DNA from: Hyaloperonospora brassicae
Lineage: Eukaryota; Oomycota; Peronosporomycetes; Peronosporales; Peronosporaceae
Reading direction: 5' to 3'
Assembly: GCA_947650285.1 (NCBI GenBank)
Contig: CANTFL010000251.1
Location: 124,001 to 188,000 of the forward strand
DNA: 64,000 nucleotides
In this document: positions 57,102 through 64,000 of the stretch, piece after piece
Numbering within the stretch: position 1 is the stretch's first letter
How the letters are laid out: the number at the start of each line of letters is the position of its first letter
The notes under the pieces: generated by a model
Seen by the model: only the letters and a program-made list of their open reading frames with translations
Database searches by the model: none
What the model was told of the DNA's origin: nothing
Position numbers and translations under genes: made by a program

Positions 57102-57605
57102 CTAGCTGTGTGACCATCCTGTGATAGAGAAGAGTCTTACATTCGGCAGAGGCGCTCGACCCAGATGGCATGAAATGTCGTCGATACGACAAAACGCCAC
57201 AGTTCTCGAGCTTCCGGGAAGACCGCAGCCTGAGATTTCAACAAATCTGCCCCTGTTCTTTTTTTGCTTGACAACAACCCAGGCGTTGGGCGGAATCCCC
57301 GGGAGGTCCAGTCCAAACAACCAGACATGCAAGTCATCCTCGTGGAAAGTACCAAGCCATCGCCACCGATCAAGGAGATAGTCCCAGTGTCGGCGCGCTA
57401 GGGCACTCCCAAAAGATATGGATTGCCAGAGCTGGACCAGCATCCACACACGCAGGGACAAGGCACGACAGATCTTGCTTCGCCCAATTCCATAGCGATT
57501 ACTGTTACTCTTTAGTCGATATATCGTCTGAGCGTTGGTAGGAAAGGGCGCACGAATTTGTCGAATGTTTCTCCACGTGATCAATGGTGAACCTTCCGAT
57601 ATCAC
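57102..57605 (-). pseudogene. LINE region between RT and RNase H
   Basis: An open frame with RRHWDYLLDRWRWLGTFHEDDLHVWLFGLDL, resembling the segment that follows RT in RNase H-bearing LINEs, where a CCHC-like motif and helices precede RNase H. No catalytic motif. Assigned by position within the element. Confidence 0.6.
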
Positions 57606-58693
57606 GTGAAAGTCCGCCTTTGAACCCGTTCCTCGAGAAGTCTAGTTCGTTCAATATAGCACTGTCGGGAGGCAAGCTGTTTGAGTTTCAGTCGTTGTGG
57701 CCGTCACCGGCGATGACTGGCCCACATGTGGACAACCCGCGTGAGCATCGGATGCGCGTCAAAGTGGACAGGAGTCCCACTGGCCGAGGAAGCGGAGATA
57801 TCGCACTCCTTCATCGACGAGACTGGGTGCACCCCACAGTCCATGCCGGTATCGAAATGCCGGAGAGATGTACCTTCACCAGTGAGAAGCCAGTCATGGA
57901 ATTGGTGCACCTTCGCTGAGTACGAAATTAGAGACCCAGGTTTCAGCGCCCGATAAACCAGAGACGGGATATTGTAAAGAAGCGCGAGGCAGAAGGACCC
58001 GAAATGCCGTCTCTTCGCCATAGACTGGGTCGCCATGTCACGCGTGGGAGAGAACGAGACAATGCCAGTCTGAAAAGTCGTCCAAGACATTGCCTCGCCA
58101 AGGTAAGTCAACTCAGGGCAAAGGCGGCTCCGTTCAATGTGTAAGCCGTACCCCGTCGATGACGCATCCATGACGCATCCTTGAGCGTGGCGTGGACAAG
58201 CCATCGGTGATCACAGCGCCCGACGCCGCAACTTCAGCACGCATCCCGGCGCGCAGTCGATCATCAAGCACCTGCCAAATGTCAACGGTGACACTACCGT
58301 CGTCAATTTAGGCTACTGCAGCTCTCGATGTTAAAGAGACGGCACGTCTGCAGACTTCCCTGACCGCGCCTTGACGAGCGTGCCGAGCCGCAGAAATTCT
58401 AACAATGTCGGACCCGGTTTGCCATAGAGTCGCTCGATATCGAGGATGCTTGTCTTCCGTCCAACAAGGCGTGATGTAAGCCGGACCTGAACCGCTCGAT
58501 CCCCACAAATAATCACCAAGTAGTAAGTCCCTCGAAGAAATAGTAGCTGCCCATTGTCCAACTGTCGTAGCTGTCATAGTCATCAATTCCGTCCGAATTC
58601 AAGGCACCGCTAGACCCCCTGATTGGTAAGGAAGCTATCTCAGAAGGTACCCACGGTCGGGACAGCTTGCCATCACGGACGCCCCAGACAGAG

Positions 58694-59035
58694 TCAATAA
58701 TCAAGCTGTGCAGCCTGGTAACCACGGCGGGAGGAGGTCAACAGTGCCGTGCTAAACGTAATTATGGGGACAGCAATAGAACTGGCGAGCTGAGCCCGTT
58801 TTTCCACCGTGTGCTTCTTCTCCCGTGCTAGTACAAGTCGGCATCGGATAGATCGGATGCACTTATTACAGTCATCGGCTACCGCAACCTGTTGTCCCAC
58901 CAGAACACCAAGATACCGGCAAGCTTCGCCGAGGGCCAGCATAGTGAGACCACAGGTGCTTACAGGTTGCGCTGATCCGCGCGGGTCCAGCTCGAGTACC
59001 ATTGATTTAGCCCGGTTTGTCGAAAGACCTGACAC
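58694..59035 (-). pseudogene. LINE reverse transcriptase, C-terminal part
   Basis: Contains SGLSTNRAKSMVLEL (compare the LINE SGLxxNxxKS block after the catalytic FADD) and CRYLGVLVGQQVAV (compare YLGxxxG), then the thumb-like helical region. The frame runs straight into the LTR at 59041, so the upstream catalytic motifs have been displaced by the insertion. Confidence 0.85.
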
Positions 59036-59040
59036 GCGAG

Positions 59041-59461
59041 TGTGGTGGAGTGGCGATCGCTCAATTTATGAGTCGATCCCAACTCTCCACTGGCGCCCGG
59101 ACGACCGACTAACGGAGGGAGTACTCCGATTTCGTGTTTGTTGCCTTCCTCACCTTGTGTACCCGTCGGTAGGGCGGATTGCACTCTTCCAGGTGGACTC
59201 GTGTCGAAGGAAAACTTGACCGTGTTGGAGATGGGGTTGTGATCGTGCGGAAATCTTCACGCGATCACGGGGTACTCGTGGGTACTGATATAAGTTACCC
59301 TGGTCTGAACGAGATCGCCTTGTCCACTATGTGGTAGCTTGATCCGCGAGCCTTCTCGCGAATCTTGCGCCTTGCCTTTACGTGTCTTGTTGCGTCCGAT
59401 CACAGTTGATGTTGCTTGAGAGTTCTTGAACACACCTGGCCAAAACAATCCAGGTGTGACA
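59041..59461 (-). repeat. Family-B 3' LTR
   Basis: 421 bp, minus strand TGTCACACCTGG ... CTCCACCACA. It aligns over its whole length with 16713-17147. The left end falls exactly where the LINE RT frame stops. No direct repeat of flanks is seen, as expected when only one end of the element is in view. Confidence 0.75.
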
Positions 59462-59729
59462 CTCGCGTAGACGTGTAACGTGACTCTTTATTCGACGGGG
59501 GGCCAAAGATCCTACCCGGAAGAGATAACGTATGCCTTGTGAAGTAATTTGGACTCTGTTTAATGTTAACCAACCAACCAACCTAAACCCTACCCCTATG
59601 CCTATCCGTATATCTTAACCAGATGACACGCGTCGCCTTTTCAGGAGGATCGTTCCCTCGCATTTATGTGGTCCACACCCAGTACATCCACCGTTGTATC
59701 TTCTTGTGGCCCACCCAAGATATCCTCGT

Positions 59730-59863
59730 GATCCTACTAGCGGGTCGTGATCCTACTAGCGGATAGGGATCCTGTTAGCGGATCGTGATCCTACTATCGG
59801 ATCGGGATCCTGTTAGCGGATCGGGATCCTGTTAGCGGATTGGGATCCCACTTAGCGGATCGC
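59730..59863. repeat. 19-bp tandem array, seven units
   Basis: Units such as GATCCTACTAGCGGGTCGT and GATCCTGTTAGCGGATCGG repeat seven times with few differences, lying between RNase H and the 3' LTR of the family-B element. The shorter family-B copy has decayed GATCC words in the same place. Confidence 0.9.
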
Positions 59864-60083
59864 AGCTGGAGATCGGGCATGCGATCCTGGGTTAGGATCG
59901 CGGTCTTCCAATGAGATCGGGGGTCTTGTATTGCCATGTCTCACGACGGATTGCGTAATCAAACGGGTGTGACTACCCTATAGCCTCATCCCAGGCTGAG
60001 CGATTCTGTCCACTTGGTGATTGGGTACGCTATTGCCAGCCACCCATCCCAGCTTGTATCCACCAATCATAGCATTCTTGGAT

Positions 60084-60600
60084 TTACTGGAGCGTGTGAC
60101 CCTTTGGATCGCCGATACCAGTCTCAAGGAGATTTCCTTGTGACCGCTTTGCCACTAAGGCCTCACTGTTGATAGGTGCAGTCGGCCCAAAATAGGGCCG
60201 ACGCGAGACCGCATCAGCGAAGACGTTCAGTCTTCCTAGTTTATACTTAACAGACACGTTATCCTCCGAGAAGAAAGAACGCCGCCTCGTCATTCTTTGT
60301 GAGCGGTGTAGACTAAAATTGGCCGTGCGTAAAGACTTATGGTCCGTATAGACGATGAACGGTCTATCTTCCAAGTGATCGACACGAAACTTGGCCAGTG
60401 CGTACTTCATGGCAAGGCGTTTCTTGTCATGCTCTAGATAATAGCGTTCAGCTGGTTACAGCTGACAAGATTGATAGCAGACGACGCGCTCAGCGCCCTC
60501 TGTGTCATACTGCTTCAACGCACAGCCTATCGCAAAATCGCTGGCGTCACAGACCACATGGAACGGCTTGTCGTGGTCAGCGATCGCCAAGATCAGCGAT
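60084..60600 (-). pseudogene. Gypsy RNase H domain (family B)
   Basis: From about 60600 downward the minus strand reads DHDKPFHVVCDASDFAIGCAL, then KRLAMKYALAKFRVDHLEDRPF, VYTDHKSLRTANFS and YKLGRLNVFADAVSRRP, the standard Gypsy RNase H series with its catalytic Asp and Glu-replacing drift near LLAMKYAL. One frameshift near 60430 splits it. Confidence 0.85.
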
Positions 60601-61051
60601 TGCATCAACGTCTGCTGCATTATTTTCATAGAGGCGATGGCGGTCAGCGTTACACAAGCATTTCTAGTTCTTTGTTAAGATAAGAGATATATACACGGTC
60701 ATCTCGGCGTAGTTGCGAGAGTACTTGTACAAGTACGCCGCTATCCCAAGGAGCTTAAGAAGTCCCTCGACATCGACTGGCACGGGTAGTCGGTGATTGC
60801 CTTGATCTTTTCAGGATCAAATCGTACGCCGTGTTTGCCCACGATGCATTTAAGATGTAGTATATCTCTAGCCGCGTATATAGCATTAGTGAGGTTGGCG
60901 TACAGCTAATGCTTGCGCATGAGTTAAAGAACCTACCGAACGTGTATTCTGTGAACTTCTACGTCCGTCTATGCGTTCGTAGCTCGGCTACAGACGCACA
61001 CACCATCAAAATATCTCAGTGCACAATCCAGCACCAATCTCAACAGGTTTG

Positions 61052-61312
61052 TTACTTATCTGTTAAACATTGCAGTGAGAGTTTCTCAGCAACTGTGTTA
61101 TCACTAGCCACTTCCGGAGAATGCTGCTCGGTTTTTGCTGCTGTGTACGGAATGTCACGTTTACGCATAAGGATCTTGTATAAGACATCCACCAGATCTA
61201 TGGACGAGAATATGGTACTCTTAGGCATACCGTCTATTATTGCGATCTTCCTCGGCATCGGCGTCTGAGCCGGAACCGTTGCAGAATCTAATAAGTTGAA
61301 TGCGCGCACCAT
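61052..61312 (-). pseudogene. Gypsy RT fragment (family B)
   Basis: Contains VRAFNLLDSATVPAQTPMPRK and FSSIDLVDVLYKILMRKRDIPYTA, matching the first palm block of Gypsy RT, and is close to the same region of the family-A RT at 11-1039 (NKLNAATIPAQTPISRR). The YxDD region downstream (about 60700-61050) is too decayed to read. Confidence 0.8.
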
Positions 61313-62539
61313 CCGCTATCCCACTGTGGGCTTTGGCACGCATAGGTCGGAGAGCTGTGAGGGGAAGTTGATTCCATCTCATGTCCTGCGGCCAAGCCAT
61401 TGGTAGAGAATTTATCGATCTCTTGTATTTGTTTACGAGGCAGTGGCCACTGCTTCATGACACAGTACTTCGAGCCCGATTTGAGCTCGATCTCGTGTCA
61501 AGGCCTTTATCCTTAGACAAATCGCATGATACTTACTTAGGCAATACATCCCTGCATTCGATCAAATTTTTGTACAAAGACTTTGCCTGAAGCGACTCCC
61601 AGGATTGAGACGTGTATCCCTCATACTCGAGTCTTCTCATCGAGGACACTTTTGTATGTCGATGAGTTGCTAAGAGCCCGTTCATTCTCGGCAAATACTG
61701 TTGCCGGTCGAATGCCGGTCACATACTCGTCCTCCGTGACGAGTATGCAGATCTTCTTACCTTTGCCATGTTCGGATCACGCAAGAACCGTTTCGGTTTT
61801 AGCCTTAGCAATTGAGTTTTTTCCAGAGGTTACTTCGGAGGCACAATCAGATCAAGCGATACGCGCTTAAGCTTGACCTATCATCAACCAAGACATTCAA
61901 TGTTTTAGTCGGGTCCTAGATAGGCACATTCACATACCACTGGGAATCTTTCAATCATTAGATCCTGACTGTGGATGCCCCGCCACAATCACTTGATCGT
62001 CTTTTGTAATCGCCCGTACCAGACGGTCGCCTGTGGCCCTTTTGGTGGCAATCGGTTGCTTCTTTCCAGAATGCTGACGTACTGGCATGCATCCGTGCCC
62101 GGCCCACTCCATTTCTTCGAGTGGTGGACATTTACCGTCGCCGGTGCCCTTGCACGTTTGCCGGGAGCTTTCTCTGCAGTGCAGCGTTATCTTCACTGCG
62201 ATCTTGTACAGTAGAAATAACGACCGTACCACAGTGAGGCCATCACACTCACTCGCATTACACCCATACGCTTGTGGGAATTCCTAAACGTTCATCAGAT
62301 GTCCATCTGATAAACAAGCGTCAGGTATCTTGACCGATCGATGCTACCAGCTCACTCTTACGCTTACTTCCTGAGCCAAGGCAACCCTAGGATGACGTCG
62401 AGCTTGTCATCCAGGTCTAGTCTGATGAAAACATAATCATAATGTTTACCCTTTAACGTGTAGTGGATCCCACCTACACGTTTCTTCACAGTGAGTAATG
62501 CACCAACCGCTAGACGCACCATCATCCTCGTTGAGGGGA

Positions 62540-62640
62540 TCCCTCGCTCAACATATTTGAAACTTCCGGACTTTAGTGACTGGCGACGAATAGATTGTTT
62601 GACGCCCCACAGTCAACTAGAGCTTGAAGTGACAAGTCCA
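62540..62640 (-). pseudogene. Gypsy protease remnant (family B)
   Basis: The minus strand reads ALVDCGASNNLFV around 62590-62625, a retropepsin active-site box with Cys in place of the usual Ser or Thr (D-C-G-A-S), as seen in many Gypsy elements. Confidence 0.7.
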
Positions 62641-62781
62641 TTGTTACTTATAAAGCCAAGGTGATGAGGGACACCTCAATATCAGGTGCTCAGACACACA
62701 GTGACTGTGTGTCGGTAGCAACCTTCTTAAATAGATTTGCGAATTCTCTTGATGTTGCTGGATCAGTAGGGCGCTCCGCCC

Positions 62782-63438
62782 TTACTGACCCCGACCATTT
62801 TTTGGTGGTCTGTCTCCCTGTTGCAGCTTTGCACCAGCGCCGGACCCTCGTCCTCCACTTTTCCGAGCTGGTAGATGGTCACTTTGCTCCGTACCACATG
62901 GCTCTGAGCGAAGGAAACTGTATTCATCTGCGTAGTTTCCAAACTTATGACAGCGATGATATCTCAGTAGTCGCTTTTCGTTTAAAGGGTGAGTTTTCTC
63001 GTCCATTATGATACAGAGGTCCATTGGTTCTGGACCTCCGACCGCTGGTCGTCTTTGTGGACGATAGGGGCAACGTAGCGTGAACCTGTCTCGCACTAAA
63101 GGCTTCCTTATTCTCAGCGTGGATCGCTTCTAAGAGCGCCTTCAGATCTACGCGGAACAGGTAATCCAGGACGGGATCGTCCTAAATCCCTGAATGATTA
63201 TTGTGATCAACGCAAATTCACTCACAGGGTTCGCTGCCATGCAACTTGCAAGGTAATGTACGTGTTGTCCGTAAGCGTGAACCTTACAAGTTCCCTGTTT
63301 GATTTCATATAGCTCTGAAAGAGTTCTGAACTCTGATCTGGTCAGTTCAAACGTCTCCGTGGTCAAGGAGACAGTCAAATCTGTAATACAAAAGCCTCGA
63401 CGCCCAAACACAACAATCGGCGACCTTAGTCGGCGCAC
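62782..63438 (-). pseudogene. Gypsy gag (family B), with zinc knuckle
   Basis: The upper frame (63438 to 63148) reads FRTLSELYEIKQGTCKVHAY and HYLASCMAANPVSEFALITIIIQGF, like the capsid segment of oomycete Gypsy gag. The lower frame (63096 to 62782) has CHKFGNYADE, a degenerate CCHC knuckle. A frame break lies between them. The part from about 63300 upward recurs at 18050 in the deletion derivative. Confidence 0.75.
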
Positions 63439-63681
63439 GGGCTGGTACGTGAGGGTTATTTACCCCGCAGTTCACCCCTTCAAAGTTCAGTTGTGTCTCT
63501 CTCCTAACTGATTCCTTACGAACAATTCCTCCGGAAGTCTGCCAAAGCTCAGCAGCTTCTAACCCTTTCAACCCCTGTGAATTCACACCAAAAGATGGAA
63601 GCCGACGCTCACGCGTTCTTACAGGTCACAGGGCGCAGTGTCCGCCTAACTAGAAGAAATACGGTGTCCTCGGCTGAGTCC

Positions 63682-63808
63682 CACCGGCTTGTCGCTCGAC
63701 AAGACTTTCAGCAAGCCCGTCGATCGGGTCACCGGCTTGCCCCTTGATAATACTCACAATGGTACCTTTACTGAGGTTTACCGGCTAGTCGACGACGAGA
63801 ATCTTTCT
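63682..63808. repeat. 48-bp tandem repeat, about 2.6 units, family-B 5' region
   Basis: Units start at 63682, 63730 and 63779 with ACCGGCT(T/A)G. They correspond to the 3.6-unit array at 18427-18599 but are more diverged from each other. Confidence 0.7.
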
Positions 63809-64000
63809 AACGCTAGTAGATAGCGCTGCCCAACCCAGGCTTTCCTAAACTCTTGGCGCTACCAGTCGATACCTCTACAAGCTATGCCTCTCGAGGTACG
63901 AAGGCAGCCATAATCTAGCCCACGTAGGGGCTTACCTTAAGTATACGCGTGTATTGGACTTAGAAAATTCCGTACTGTATTGGTTTATCTCTTTACCTCC

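Larger units (their letters stand above)
56200..59040 (-). mobile_element. LINE (non-LTR retrotransposon) with RNase H, 3' part
   Basis: On the minus strand the order is the C-terminal part of a LINE reverse transcriptase (59035 to 58694), a decayed middle region (58600 to 57100) and an RNase H domain (about 56935 to 56483). RT followed by RNase H without LTRs is typical of I/R1/Tad-type LINEs. Frameshifts and stops are numerous. At 59041 the RT frame is cut by a family-B Gypsy LTR; the upstream part of the LINE is expected beyond the right edge of the window. The exact 3' end is not visible. Confidence 0.8.
59041..64000 (-). mobile_element. Second Gypsy element (family B), inserted in the LINE, truncated by the window edge
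   Basis: On the minus strand: 5' untranslated region (64000 to 63610), gag (to about 62780), protease (about 62620), RT (about 61310), RNase H (60600 to 60084), a 19-bp tandem array, and 3' LTR (59461 to 59041). Only ~600 bases separate RNase H from the LTR, too few for an integrase, so that domain is missing or this copy is deleted. All coding parts are broken by frameshifts. The 5' LTR lies beyond the window. Confidence 0.8.

Noticed and set aside
59730..59863. Regular 19-bp repeats considered as a CRISPR array
   Set aside because: Units are directly abutting with no spacers, there are no cas genes, and the context is a eukaryotic retrotransposon.

Overview
The window looks like a chromosome segment from a plant-associated oomycete, most likely of the Peronosporales (Phytophthora or downy-mildew type). 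The evidence is indirect: compact eukaryotic genes with few, short GT-AG introns, a secreted protein built of WY-like modules typical of oomycete effectors, and abundant decayed Ty3/Gypsy, Ty1/Copia, LINE and DNA-transposon sequence between islands of intact genes. No rRNA, tRNA or CRISPR array was recognised.

Layout. 1-5 kb: the left part of a minus-strand Gypsy element (RT, protease, gag, 5' LTR), then a decayed duplicate of the eIF3i gene cut by a solo LTR with a perfect 5-bp target duplication. 5-12.8 kb: mostly featureless, with one intact START-domain gene (7.9-8.7 kb). 12.8-19.1 kb: a nest of mobile elements: a Copia relic, an LTR of the first Gypsy family split by a 1.2-kb Mutator-like non-autonomous element, and a deletion derivative of a second Gypsy family. 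19-24 kb: old repetitive or noncoding sequence. 24.0-25.0 kb: the intact eIF3i gene. 25-30.9 kb: no supported gene.

30.9-53.8 kb is the gene island: a RING/coiled-coil/PX protein (+), a large unknown three-exon gene with a Cys/His-rich start (+), a 1029-residue NF-YB-like histone-fold protein (-), a WY-type secreted effector candidate (-), a JTB-like membrane protein (+), SURF2 (+), and biotin synthase (-) convergent with SURF2. 53.8-56.2 kb holds nothing firm. 56.2-64 kb: a minus-strand LINE with an RNase H domain, interrupted at 59041 by a second Gypsy element that runs off the right edge.

The functional genes are unrelated housekeeping or regulatory genes rather than a pathway. What ties the window together is its mobile-element history: at least three nested insertions can be read from target duplications or from comparison of copies inside the window, and the eIF3i locus has a broken second copy about 20 kb from the intact one.
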